Counted from the first letter of the stretch, positions 7,322-15,413 are shown. The stretch: DNA of 64,000 bases from Polaribacter glomeratus (GCF_002954665.1 NZ_MSCM01000002.1:344767-408766), one strand, 5' to 3'. A program made the numbers and translations. The notes: generated from the letters alone by a model not told the origin.

Positions 7322-8701
7322 ATGCATATTAAAATTTCAGAAAAAATGCATCATGAGCTGAAAAACCATCTTCACTGTGGAGATGGTTTGGAAGCGATTG
7401 CTTTTGCATTATGTGGACGACATTCATTTCAAGGAAAAGAATTTTTGTTAGTACATAAAATACTTCCAATAAGTTATGATAGATGTATTAGGGAGGAAGA
7501 TAGAGTATCTTGGAAGACTATAGATTTAGAACCTTTTTTAGAAGAAGCAGCAGAGAAAAATTTAGGTATTGTTAAGTTTCATTCACATTTTGTCCAAGAT
7601 TCTGAATTTTCAAAACTAGATGACAATTCTGATACTTCTGTTTTTGATACAATCTATAGCTGGATAAATGAAAATAAACCACACGCTAGTGTAGTAATGT
7701 ATCCTAATGGCTCAATGAAAGGTAGAATCATTACTCCTAATTTGAATTTCAAATCGGTGGATAAGATAACCGTTGTAGGAGAAACTGTTAAATCTTACAG
7801 CTATAATTCTCAATTCCAAATTGCAAATTCATTTATAAGAAATGCACAGACCTTTGGAGAAAAAACTATAAATCAACTTAACTCGATGAAAGTTGGGGTT
7901 ATTGGTTGTTCTGGTACTGGTAGTCCATTAATTGAACAGCTATATCGTTTGGGAGTAGGTCATTTAGTTCTTGTAGATTCAGATCATGTTGGGGTTGAAA
8001 ATTTAAACAGGATAATTTCATCAAAAAAATCTGATGCAACAAATAAAAGGTTAAAAGTTGACGTGATAAAAGATCATATTCAAAGTGTAGATATTGGAAC
8101 AAGAATTACTAGTTATCCTTATCTATTACAAGAATCAAGGCAAGTAGTAGACGATTTAGCTAGTTGTGATTTCGTTTTTGGTTGCATGGACTCTTTAGAA
8201 GGTAGACATTATTTAAACTTAATATCTACCAATTATCTTATTCCACTAACTGACATTGGGGTAAAATTGATGGCTGATGGAAAAGGTGGAGTAAATTCAA
8301 TAGTAGGAAACATTCACTATGTTTATGCTGGTTCAGAAACTTTACTAGAAAGAGGTGTCTATACATCAAATCAACTTGCGGAAGAAAGTCTTAAAAGAAT
8401 TTCACCAGAAGAACACGAAAATAGACAAGTATATTTTAACAATGCTGTGGTAGATAGTCCAGCAGTTATTAGCGTGAATACCCTTTGTTCTTCTTTAGCT
8501 GTAAATGATATGCTTGGCAGAATACATCCATACAGGTTTCAAGATAACAATAAGTACTCAAAGACGGTAGTTAACTTGACTGATTGGGATATTAATTCTT
8601 ACAGTGTATCAGAAACTAAAGAAAAAATGCATTACCAAAATATTGGTATAGGAAATATTGAATCTAATTTCAATCTTTATGTTACTGAAAAAAACATTTA
8701 A
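7322..8701 (+). CDS. JAB deubiquitinase-like domain fused to ThiF/E1 adenylating domain, 459 aa
   Basis: Residues 1-135 are a JAB/JAMM metallopeptidase: a Glu near residue 24 and HSH (87-89) followed by S97 and D100, the complete zinc motif. Residues about 165-420 are an E1/ThiF domain: GCSGTG (195-200) for ATP, DSD..NLNR (219-230) with the Arg finger, and D290 in FGCMDS. It would activate the UBL and process or remove it. Where many relatives carry a Cys-x-x-Cys before 'RG', this protein reads T340-L-L-E343. Start is the ATG at 7322; a TTG at 7298 would overlap the previous gene. It follows the UBL-E2 gene by 10 nt. Confidence 0.85.
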   Translation: MHIKISEKMHHELKNHLHCGDGLEAIAFALCGRHSFQGKEFLLVHKILPISYDRCIREEDRVSWKTIDLEPFLEEAAEKNLGIVKFHSHFVQDSEFSKLDDNSDTSVFDTIYSWINENKPHASVVMYPNGSMKGRIITPNLNFKSVDKITVVGETVKSYSYNSQFQIANSFIRNAQTFGEKTINQLNSMKVGVIGCSGTGSPLIEQLYRLGVGHLVLVDSDHVGVENLNRIISSKKSDATNKRLKVDVIKDHIQSVDIGTRITSYPYLLQESRQVVDDLASCDFVFGCMDSLEGRHYLNLISTNYLIPLTDIGVKLMADGKGGVNSIVGNIHYVYAGSETLLERGVYTSNQLAEESLKRISPEEHENRQVYFNNAVVDSPAVISVNTLCSSLAVNDMLGRIHPYRFQDNNKYSKTVVNLTDWDINSYSVSETKEKMHYQNIGIGNIESNFNLYVTEKNI

Positions 8702-9026
8702 CTGGTTAAAAAGTTTTGTATTTGGTAAATCTAGAAAGCAAAAACCTAAATACATATATAAAATCGTAAAAGAACTACCTTTTAGTCCTAAAAATAATGT
8801 TTTTTACATTGAGGGAGATGAAAAAAATAACGATTATTGGTATGCTTTAATGATTTGCCCTTGTGGATGTAAACAAAAACTTACTTTGAATCTTATTGAT
8901 GATGTGAGACCATGTTGGAGTGTTAACTTTGAAAATAATATAGTTTCTGTATCTCCTTCCATCTGGAGAACAAAAAATTGTAAAAGTCATTTTTGGCTTA
9001 AAAGAGGAATTGTAGATTGGGTATAA
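8679..9026 (+). CDS. DUF6527-family zinc-binding protein, 115 aa
   Basis: The family pattern is clear: CPCGCKQKLTLNL (C60, C62, C64), RPCW (C79), PSIW, then CKSHFWLKRGIVDW (C101, H104). The Cys/His set suggests a bound zinc. DUF6527 proteins are recurrent partners of multiubiquitin/E2/E1 operons and their activity is not established to my knowledge. Start is the ATG at 8679, inside the end of the E1 gene (23-nt overlap), so translation is probably coupled. The N terminus is basic. It may be an E3-like adaptor, a peptidase or an effector. Confidence 0.8.
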   Translation: MLLKKTFNWLKSFVFGKSRKQKPKYIYKIVKELPFSPKNNVFYIEGDEKNNDYWYALMICPCGCKQKLTLNLIDDVRPCWSVNFENNIVSVSPSIWRTKNCKSHFWLKRGIVDWV

Positions 9027-9035
9027 TCTTTAATT

Positions 9036-9072
9036 AAAGCACAGAAGACATTTATGTTTACTGTGCTTTTTT
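9036..9072 (+). terminator. Terminator of the ubiquitin-like operon
   Basis: AAAGCACAG (9036-9044) pairs with CTGTGCTTT (9061-9069), followed by more T. It is 10 nt after the DUF6527 stop, closing a three-gene operon. Confidence 0.8.
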
Positions 9073-9138
9073 AATTATCTACTTTTATTCTGATTAAAAA
9101 ATACACTGATTGCGGTTTTTAATAGAGAGGTTTAATTC

Positions 9139-9318
9139 TTAAAAAGATTTTGTTCTTTTTAATACTAAATTTATATAATTAGATTTATTTTTATTAGAAT
9201 TATTATCTCCATATAATTTGATGACATCACACGTTTTTTGACTGAACACATTTTTATTTTGATAAGTAACTTTAGGAAAAGTTAAAGATAATTGGGTATC
9301 TGTATTTTTATTTTTCAT
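9139..9318 (-). CDS. Small 59-residue protein, directly coupled to the dCTP deaminase gene
   Basis: An ATG at 9318-9316 directly abuts the TAG stop of the deaminase gene (9321-9319) and opens a 59-codon frame ending in TAA at 9141-9139. The peptide begins MKNKNTDTQLSLTFP and ends LVLKRTKSF. It is polar, Asn/Lys rich, and has a GDNNSNKNKSN linker. No signal peptide or TM is seen and no family is recognised. Zero spacing strongly suggests coupled translation. It could be an inhibitor, an adaptor or a cofactor of the deaminase. The AT-rich composition means chance cannot be excluded. Confidence 0.5.
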   Translation of the reverse strand: MKNKNTDTQLSLTFPKVTYQNKNVFSQKTCDVIKLYGDNNSNKNKSNYINLVLKRTKSF

Positions 9319-10890
9319 CTAATCTTGTAATAAACCACATTCTTTTAATGAATGAATTGCTTGCTGCTCTAATGTTGGTAATGATTGTATTGATTTAGCT
9401 GTTTTAGGTTTGATTGTTTTAAAATCTACCTTCACTATTTTTCCATTTTCTTTTCTTGATGCAAATTTAGTGAAAAAAGTTAAATAATTTCTTGGTGCAA
9501 CACCATCAAAAACTAATATTCTTACTTTATCTAAACAATTTTCATCTTCGGTAATAGCATCACTATGTAAAGTTAAGCACAAACTTTTTATATATGGTTC
9601 AATATAGTAAACTTCTTTAATTCCTGCAACTATAATGTGCCTTGCACAATTATGACAAGGATAAGTAGTACAAAAAAGTTTACCATTTATCATTTTTGAA
9701 CCAGATAATTGACTTCCAGAAATTATAGCATGCATTTCTGCATGAACACTTCGAGAAAATTCAATCAAGTTTTTTATGTTTGACTTTTTTAGATTTTTTT
9801 TAACATTATCGTAAAGAGTTATATCGTGAAACCCTTCATTATCTAAAAAAACGCCTTTTGTACTATTATCATTTTTCAAAGATTCTAATAAACTTTCAAC
9901 TAATTTATCTTTATGAGAATCATTACTACAGTAGCCATTATTTTTACATCTATCATCATTCGTATCACTTTCATTATATAAATTCCCTCCAAATTTTGGT
10001 ACATCATTCCATCCATTAGAAATTAATTCTCCACTTTCACTTATAATTGAGGCACCTACTTGCCTTGATAAACAAGCCGAATTACCAGCTGCTGATTTTG
10101 CCGAATACATAGCTTTTTCTTCATTTGTAGGAGTTATAATATCACTTTCAAAAATTAGATGCAAAAATCTCTCAATTCTCGTATCAATATTTATTTTATT
10201 GTTTTTTGAGACCCTTAAAATAAAATCTCCATCTGTAAACGTACCTCTAACATTCTGTCCAAAATCATTGTTTTCAAACTCATCTTTACCAACAATTTCA
10301 GCAATTTCTGAGGGAGCTAAATCTTTTTTAGATAAATTATTTTCTCTTTCGTTAACAGGGGAAAAAATACTAAATAAATAGAAATTTTTTGTGTAAATTC
10401 TCCTTAAAAGCAATAATTCTTCTTTATTTTTTATTGAGTCAAAAATATAACACTTTCTTCTACTCTTAATATTTTCATGATTTAAAGCCTCCTCTTCACC
10501 TAAACCTTGCGTACGAGAATATAGGATATCTTTTATTGCTAATTCAACAAGAATAGAATTGTTATTATATTTTTTTCTGATTTCATTACCTTCTTCTATT
10601 TTATAAACCAATTTTGAAAAGGCTGGGGTTTTAGTTGGTATCTGTTTATATTCATTTAACTTAAAATCCTCTATTTTACCACTTAATTTAATAATTTCAA
10701 CTTCATAGTTAAACTTTTCCTTCATTATTTTCTCTAGAGAATTAATTACAGTAGGTTTAAGAGAGCCAATAGGAGCACAAATTCCAAAAAATAATTCTTC
10801 TGTAAGTGTATTTCTTACTTTTTCTCTTGTAGTTTGTCCTTTCTTTTCTTGAATCGATTTTTTGCTACTATTTAATTCTACTGCCTCCAT
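9319..10890 (-). CDS. Anti-phage dCTP deaminase (AvcD-like), 523 aa
   Basis: The C-terminal third (about residues 265-450) is a cytidine/dCMP deaminase zinc domain: HAEMHAI (His388 and Glu390, counted from the upstream GTG) and TYPCHNCARH (Cys417 and Cys420). The N-terminal domain opens with FGICAPIGSLKPTVINSLEK, resembling the P-loop-like region of the AvcD family, though the loop lacks a GKT. These proteins deplete cellular dCTP on phage infection. A second Cys pair (RCKNNGYC, 320-326) may bind metal. I give the ATG at 10890; a GTG at 10905 would add five residues. Upstream lie two 33-nt repeats; downstream a 59-aa frame. Confidence 0.87.
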   Translation of the reverse strand: MEAVELNSSKKSIQEKKGQTTREKVRNTLTEELFFGICAPIGSLKPTVINSLEKIMKEKFNYEVEIIKLSGKIEDFKLNEYKQIPTKTPAFSKLVYKIEEGNEIRKKYNNNSILVELAIKDILYSRTQGLGEEEALNHENIKSRRKCYIFDSIKNKEELLLLRRIYTKNFYLFSIFSPVNERENNLSKKDLAPSEIAEIVGKDEFENNDFGQNVRGTFTDGDFILRVSKNNKINIDTRIERFLHLIFESDIITPTNEEKAMYSAKSAAGNSACLSRQVGASIISESGELISNGWNDVPKFGGNLYNESDTNDDRCKNNGYCSNDSHKDKLVESLLESLKNDNSTKGVFLDNEGFHDITLYDNVKKNLKKSNIKNLIEFSRSVHAEMHAIISGSQLSGSKMINGKLFCTTYPCHNCARHIIVAGIKEVYYIEPYIKSLCLTLHSDAITEDENCLDKVRILVFDGVAPRNYLTFFTKFASRKENGKIVKVDFKTIKPKTAKSIQSLPTLEQQAIHSLKECGLLQD

Positions 10891-10987
10891 TAATTTTTTT
10901 TTCACAATTTAAGATTTAAATTTAAATTATACTTTAACTAAATTATAAAATCTTCAAATTTCGAATACTGCTTATTTTTAAGGTTTA

Positions 10988-11053
10988 CTCTTTTTTATTG
11001 TGTCAGAATTTGTAAGATTTCTCTTTTTTATTGTGTCGGATTTTGTAGGATTT
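10988..11053 (-). repeat. Two 33-nt direct repeats upstream of the dCTP deaminase
   Basis: Units 10988-11020 and 11021-11053 are head to tail and differ at three positions. Each contains TTTTTTATTGTGTC on the plus strand, or GACACAATAAAAAA in the direction of the deaminase. They end about 100 nt before the deaminase start. Short tandem repeats upstream of a toxic nucleotide enzyme recall RNA inhibitors of toxin or Avc systems, but function is inferred only. Confidence 0.75.
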
Positions 11054-11056
11054 TCA

Positions 11057-11791
11057 CTAATTAACAATTGCTCGATTTATTAAGTCAACGTTATTGTTTA
11101 GTAAATCACAAGGATGATCCCAGTACTTATATCCATTATGGTAAAAAACTCTGTAAGCTACACCTTCAAAAATTTCAATTTTACCAAAATATCTTATATG
11201 TGAAGCTATTTTTAGAAAAAGATTGTCATCTCCCATGTCCTTGCGTAAAGTGTAACTATGCGGGTTTTTAGGCATAGTTTTAGCAACTATCCATTTACTC
11301 CCTTGTAGTTTTCTTCCAATAATTTCATCATCAAGATTAAAGTGTCCTCTTGTTTTGTATTCATCGTATTTCCAGAGTTTTTTCTGGAGGCTCATATCAA
11401 CTTTTTCATTATTAACTACATTAATATTATTTTCAGCTAAAAAATTCTTTAAAATATGTCTGTAGCAAAACTCTTGCTCCTTACCATGACCACATAAGGC
11501 TATTTTAGTCTTACTATGAGTTTTGCATAAGTTATTGAAGGTTGAGGTTATTCTTTCAAGTCCAATTCTCTCTAGATTATTTTGGTAAAGTAAGTAGCAG
11601 GATTTGTAGTCTCCTGCCTTTTCATTGTAAAAGTTTCTAAAAGTATTTAATCCTCTTATTCGCTCTACTTTGTCTTTACTACTGTAATTGCCATATACTT
11701 TCCCTACAATACTTATAGGAATGTAATAATTCTCTAATAGTTTATCTAACTCTGAAAAGTTAGAAGTTATTATCTCTGTTATATCATTCAT
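11057..11791 (-). CDS. DUF488-like protein with an extra C-terminal domain, 244 aa
   Basis: Residues about 25-135 resemble DUF488: an ISIVGKVYGNYSSK start, an SCYLLYQNNLERIG segment, and KIALCGHGKEQEFCYRHIL, which matches the C-x-E...CHR end of that family. Residues about 165-244 (WIVAKTMPKNPHSYTLRKDMG... GYKYW) form a second module seen in phage- and plasmid-type proteins. DUF488 function is unknown; a nucleic-acid link is suspected. The gene ends a few bases before the 33-nt repeats and is upstream of the deaminase in the same direction. Start is ATG. Confidence 0.55.
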   Translation of the reverse strand: MNDITEIITSNFSELDKLLENYYIPISIVGKVYGNYSSKDKVERIRGLNTFRNFYNEKAGDYKSCYLLYQNNLERIGLERITSTFNNLCKTHSKTKIALCGHGKEQEFCYRHILKNFLAENNINVVNNEKVDMSLQKKLWKYDEYKTRGHFNLDDEIIGRKLQGSKWIVAKTMPKNPHSYTLRKDMGDDNLFLKIASHIRYFGKIEIFEGVAYRVFYHNGYKYWDHPCDLLNNNVDLINRAIVN

Positions 11792-11870
11792 ATTTACTGT
11801 TTTTTATATATTGGAATAAATAAATCGTTCTACTGCTGTATGTAGCCATAGCTACCTTTTACTTTTTTTC

Positions 11871-12626
11871 CTAATGTTTATAGTGTTTTTTCCTTGTTAT
11901 TATAAATGATTGTAATAAGTCTGATTCTACTATTTTTATATATTTCCCATTTGTTCTCAATCTTCCAGCTATCAAAGGACTAGACAATTTAATTGCTTGT
12001 AGGTGCTCAATACCTATTTTTTTCCCCTGACTATTAATTAGGAATGGAATGTTTTTCTTAACAAAAACCATTTTAGATTCAATTGCCCATTTCTTTATTT
12101 TATTAGCTCTAGAATTGCATATTCCCAAACGCTTTGCTATATAACTTATCGCTAAAGGATGAAAGTCTTTAGAATAAAAATGCCAATTCATATTGGTATC
12201 AGCCATCCTTGACACCGATTGGTTTTTTCTATTCATTAACTTTTTAATTTTTAGACAATCTGTAATTAGCGTAGCCGAAAGAAACTGTTTGAAATCTGTA
12301 TAATCATCATTCTCAAATAATACTGCCGCAAGAGGCTCTAATTTTAATTTTTTGCATAATTGTTTGTAGCTAATTATTCTATAATATTTTTTCTTTGTGT
12401 TGACAGTAATCCATCGTTTTTTTATTAACCATTTTACAGCACCTCTTGTCCATTTTTCTGACATTTCTATGTCAGAAGACCATGCTGATACCCCAGTGGT
12501 TTCATATTTCACGTGACCACTTGAAATTTGTTTAAAATACACATAGAGTTTTAAATGGTTGACTTTACCATTTAATAGAGCATATTTGCAAAGGGAGATA
12601 GGTATGGATGAATAAATAGGTTTCAA
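11871..12626 (-). CDS. Winged-helix-like hypothetical protein, 251 aa
   Basis: No firm family. Residues about 48-95 (SSDIEMSEKWTRGAVKWLIKKRWITVNTKKKYYRIIS) and about 160-200 (ISYIAKRLGICNSRANKIKKWAIES) both look like helix-turn-helix units, as in replication or regulatory proteins of mobile elements. The protein is basic. The only usable start is TTG at 12626. It is overlapped by the stop of an 11-codon leader frame (MNNNVQNQIQI, 12658-12623), so translation may be coupled or a frameshift may have occurred. It is the last island gene before the rhamnose cluster. Confidence 0.55.
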   Translation of the reverse strand: MKPIYSSIPISLCKYALLNGKVNHLKLYVYFKQISSGHVKYETTGVSAWSSDIEMSEKWTRGAVKWLIKKRWITVNTKKKYYRIISYKQLCKKLKLEPLAAVLFENDDYTDFKQFLSATLITDCLKIKKLMNRKNQSVSRMADTNMNWHFYSKDFHPLAISYIAKRLGICNSRANKIKKWAIESKMVFVKKNIPFLINSQGKKIGIEHLQAIKLSSPLIAGRLRTNGKYIKIVESDLLQSFIITRKKHYKH

Positions 12627-12659
12627 ATCTGTATCTGATTTTGAACATTATTATTCATT

Positions 12660-12764
12660 AAATAGTATAAACCAGCTTCTTCTAAAACTGGCTTTAAATC
12701 ATATAATTTTTTAAAATCTAAGTATACTTGGTTCGAAAGTAGTTTCGTTCCGTGTACTAAAGAG
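12660..12764. other. Junction between accessory island and rhamnose cluster
   Basis: About 100 nt without a gene separate the last island gene from the terminator of the rhamnose operon. It contains GGTTCGAA (12729-12737 region), which looks like a T-arm fragment, but no tRNA can be folded. No direct-repeat partner (attL/attR) was found inside the window. The exact right boundary of the island is therefore a guess. Confidence 0.3.
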
Positions 12765-12797
12765 AAAACCTCAACATTTACTTGTTGAGGTTTTTTT
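12765..12797 (-). terminator. Terminator of the rhamnose operon
   Basis: AAAACCTCAACA (12765-12776) pairs with TGTTGAGGTTTT (12783-12794) around a 6-nt loop, with T-runs on both sides. It lies 36 nt beyond the permease stop. Confidence 0.85.
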
Positions 12798-12832
12798 ATG
12801 TTTTAAAAGTATGCTCAAAAGGCTTTTAAGAA

Positions 12833-14242
12833 CTATATTCTTTGAAGACGTTTACTAAATACCAAAAACAAAATACCACATAATAACCAAGCTGGTAGTG
12901 TTACAAAAGACAAGAAAACATCAAACTGTATAGATATATAGTAAAATACACCAAAACTAATTGCCCAAGCCCAAAAAACAGCTTTATTAAAAGATAAGTT
13001 AGCAAATTCCGCATAGTTTTTCTTTATCCCAAGTTTTTCTGCAAAGAAATGTTCAAAAACAATAACGGCTCCAAAAGGTGCTAAGATAAATCCGTAAAGG
13101 GCCACGAAACCTAAAAGTTTCATTGCAAATGCAGGAAATAAGCCTGCAACCGTTGCCAAAGCACCTGCTAGAATAGTAACCTTTGCTGTAGATAATTTTG
13201 GTAAAATTGCTTGAAAAGCTAAACCTGCTCTATAAATTGTTGGGTTTGCAGTGGTCCATCCAGCTAAAACTACAGCGATGATTCCAAAAACACCAATAGC
13301 ATTGTGTGCCAAAGGTCCAGGAGCAACAGGTGGTGCTTCTCCATTATTTAAAAAGGCTAATGCTTCGGGTGATTTTAAATATACTGCATACAATAAGGCG
13401 GCAGCAATCCAAGCCATATAATGGCCAACATACATTCCTGCAGCCGTTGTCCATCCTGCTTTTGCTTCTTTTGCAAATCTAAATACTGATAAATCAGACA
13501 TACCAATATGCATAGCGCCATTTGCAAACCAAGACCATATTACAACATGCCAAAAAGTAAATTTTAATTGTCCTGGAAAAGGTTCTGAACCTTCTCCCCA
13601 AATATTCCAAAAATCAGAAAAGCTAGCAACTCCTAATTGATTTAGAGCTACAACACCACAGGCTAAAAAAGCAACTACAATAATTGGAGACATCCAATTG
13701 GCAGCTTTTGTAACTGTGTCATAACCACGTGCTGCAATAATAGAAATTACAGTGCCTATTAAAACAACTATAATAACCCACGTAAATCCATTTGGTAACG
13801 TATCTGATAATTTTGGCATTGGCATATCAAAAGGAATACCAACAGCCGTTGCAGAAACGGTAATCATAGAACCTGCTAAAAAGCAAAATAAAATTCCGTT
13901 TGCTAAATTATAACCCGTCACTAATTTTCTACCACAAATTTTTTCTAGTTGAAAATATAAAGTCAATCTATTTTTAACAGCAATTTCTGCCGTTAAAAAA
14001 CGCCAACTTAAAACCGCTAAAAGATTTCCTAATAACAACCCAATAATTAAATCGAACGCACTAACACCGGCCGTTAAAAACAGAGGGCCAATCATAAACT
14101 CTGTACCTGCAGCATGTTCGCCTGCATACATACCCAAAAAGCTTTTCCAACCTTTTAATTTTGATTTTGGCACTGGTTCTCTTTCAAATTCTCCTCCAGC
14201 AATTTCTTCAATTTGATCTGACTCTATGCTAACTTGACTCAT
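12833..14242 (-). CDS. NCS1-family (cytosine/purine permease-type) transporter, 469 aa
   Basis: About 12 hydrophobic helices span the protein, with the GWKSFLGMYAGEHAAGTEFMIGP start typical of NCS1 (cytosine/purine/allantoin) permeases. It is the last gene of the rhamnose operon, 22 nt after the lactate dehydrogenase gene. No RhaT- or FucP-type sugar transporter is visible, so by context this inner-membrane protein probably imports L-rhamnose, or else moves lactate or another intermediate. Family membership is clear; the substrate is inference. Start is ATG. Confidence 0.82.
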   Translation of the reverse strand: MSQVSIESDQIEEIAGGEFEREPVPKSKLKGWKSFLGMYAGEHAAGTEFMIGPLFLTAGVSAFDLIIGLLLGNLLAVLSWRFLTAEIAVKNRLTLYFQLEKICGRKLVTGYNLANGILFCFLAGSMITVSATAVGIPFDMPMPKLSDTLPNGFTWVIIVVLIGTVISIIAARGYDTVTKAANWMSPIIVVAFLACGVVALNQLGVASFSDFWNIWGEGSEPFPGQLKFTFWHVVIWSWFANGAMHIGMSDLSVFRFAKEAKAGWTTAAGMYVGHYMAWIAAALLYAVYLKSPEALAFLNNGEAPPVAPGPLAHNAIGVFGIIAVVLAGWTTANPTIYRAGLAFQAILPKLSTAKVTILAGALATVAGLFPAFAMKLLGFVALYGFILAPFGAVIVFEHFFAEKLGIKKNYAEFANLSFNKAVFWAWAISFGVFYYISIQFDVFLSFVTLPAWLLCGILFLVFSKRLQRI

Positions 14243-14264
14243 ATATTTGTGTTCGTTTGGTTGA

Positions 14265-15410
14265 TTATATTAGGTGATTTGGAAAATCTTCTACTCGTTC
14301 ACAACAAATCTGTTCCATTACCTGTTGTAATTCTGTTTTTAATAATGAAATTGTATGATCTCCCCCTTTATTACCGAGTGCCGAAACTCCGTACATAAAA
14401 GAACGTCCCATAAAAGTAAATTTTGCGCCAGATGCCAAAGCCCTTGCAACGTCTGGTCCGGAACGAATTCCACTATCCATCATTACTTCTATTTGATCGC
14501 CATATTTTTCTGCAATAGATTTTAATGGTTTAATAGATGATTCTCCTGCATCTAACTGTCTTCCACCATGATTAGAAACTATAATACCATCTATGCCTAA
14601 GCGTATAGCTTGTTCTGCATCATAATGAGAAGCAACTCCTTTTAACACCAATTTGCCTTTCCACATATCACGAATCGGCTTAATTTTATCTTCGTTTAAT
14701 CTACCAGAAAACGTTTGATCCATAAATTTACCCAATTGATTTAAATCTAGACCTTTTGGCATGTATGGTAATAAATTTGCAAAACCAGGTATGCCGTGTT
14801 TTAACGTTTGTAAGCTCCAATGTGGTCTTCCAAAAGCCTGCAAAATATTATTTAAATTCATTTTAGGCGGCATCGCCAAACCATTTCTAATGTCTCTTGG
14901 CCTGAAACCAAAACTTGGCACATCGCACAAAATAACTAAAACCGGGCAATGTGCAGCTTCTGCCCTTCTAATAATATCGTCTCTTAATCTATCTTCTGTT
15001 GGATGATATAATTGAAACCAAGATTTTCCTTCTGTTAACTCTGAAGCTCTTTCTATACTTGTGGTTGTTACGGTACTTAAAATAAACGGAATATTATGAT
15101 CAAAAGCTGCTTTTGCTAAAATTTCTGGCGAATTTGGCCAAATTAATCCTTGCAGACCAATTGGAGAAATGCCAAAGGGAGCATCGTATTCTATGCCGAA
15201 TAATTTTGTTTTTGTTGATGAGCCTCCGTGATTTCTTAAATAATTAGGCTTTAATTGTACTTCTCTTAATTCTGATGTGTTTCTGCGTAAATTCACATCT
15301 TCATTGCAACCGCCATCTAAATATTCAAAAGCAAATTTTGGAATTTTTTGCTGTGCTCTTGTTCTTAAATCGTCTATTGATGGATATCGTGTGTCTATTT
15401 TTAATGCCAT
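14265..15410 (-). CDS. lldD: FMN-dependent L-lactate dehydrogenase (alpha-hydroxy-acid oxidase family), 381 aa
   Basis: Full-length match to the FMN alpha-hydroxy-acid dehydrogenases: RYPSIDDLRTRAQQKIPKFAFEYLDGG at the N terminus and SNHGGRQLDAG with the catalytic His. GIRSGPDVARALASGA near the end binds FMN phosphate. It would oxidise L-lactate to pyruvate at the membrane. This closes the pathway here, because the bifunctional aldolase/dehydrogenase upstream produces L-lactate from rhamnose. It starts 3 nt after the kinase stop. No unusual residues noted. Confidence 0.9.
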   Translation of the reverse strand: MALKIDTRYPSIDDLRTRAQQKIPKFAFEYLDGGCNEDVNLRRNTSELREVQLKPNYLRNHGGSSTKTKLFGIEYDAPFGISPIGLQGLIWPNSPEILAKAAFDHNIPFILSTVTTTSIERASELTEGKSWFQLYHPTEDRLRDDIIRRAEAAHCPVLVILCDVPSFGFRPRDIRNGLAMPPKMNLNNILQAFGRPHWSLQTLKHGIPGFANLLPYMPKGLDLNQLGKFMDQTFSGRLNEDKIKPIRDMWKGKLVLKGVASHYDAEQAIRLGIDGIIVSNHGGRQLDAGESSIKPLKSIAEKYGDQIEVMMDSGIRSGPDVARALASGAKFTFMGRSFMYGVSALGNKGGDHTISLLKTELQQVMEQICCERVEDFPNHLI

Positions 15411-15413
15411 AAT

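Noticed and set aside
6352..9026. Type II CBASS operon
   Set aside because: E1, E2 and JAB domains recall CBASS, but there is no CD-NTase and no effector gene next to them; UBL repeats and DUF6527 point to a ubiquitin-like conjugation system instead.
12721..12760. tRNA gene fragment or attachment site at the island edge
   Set aside because: GGTTCGAA resembles a T-arm, but no acceptor or anticodon arm can be formed and no repeat partner was found in the window.
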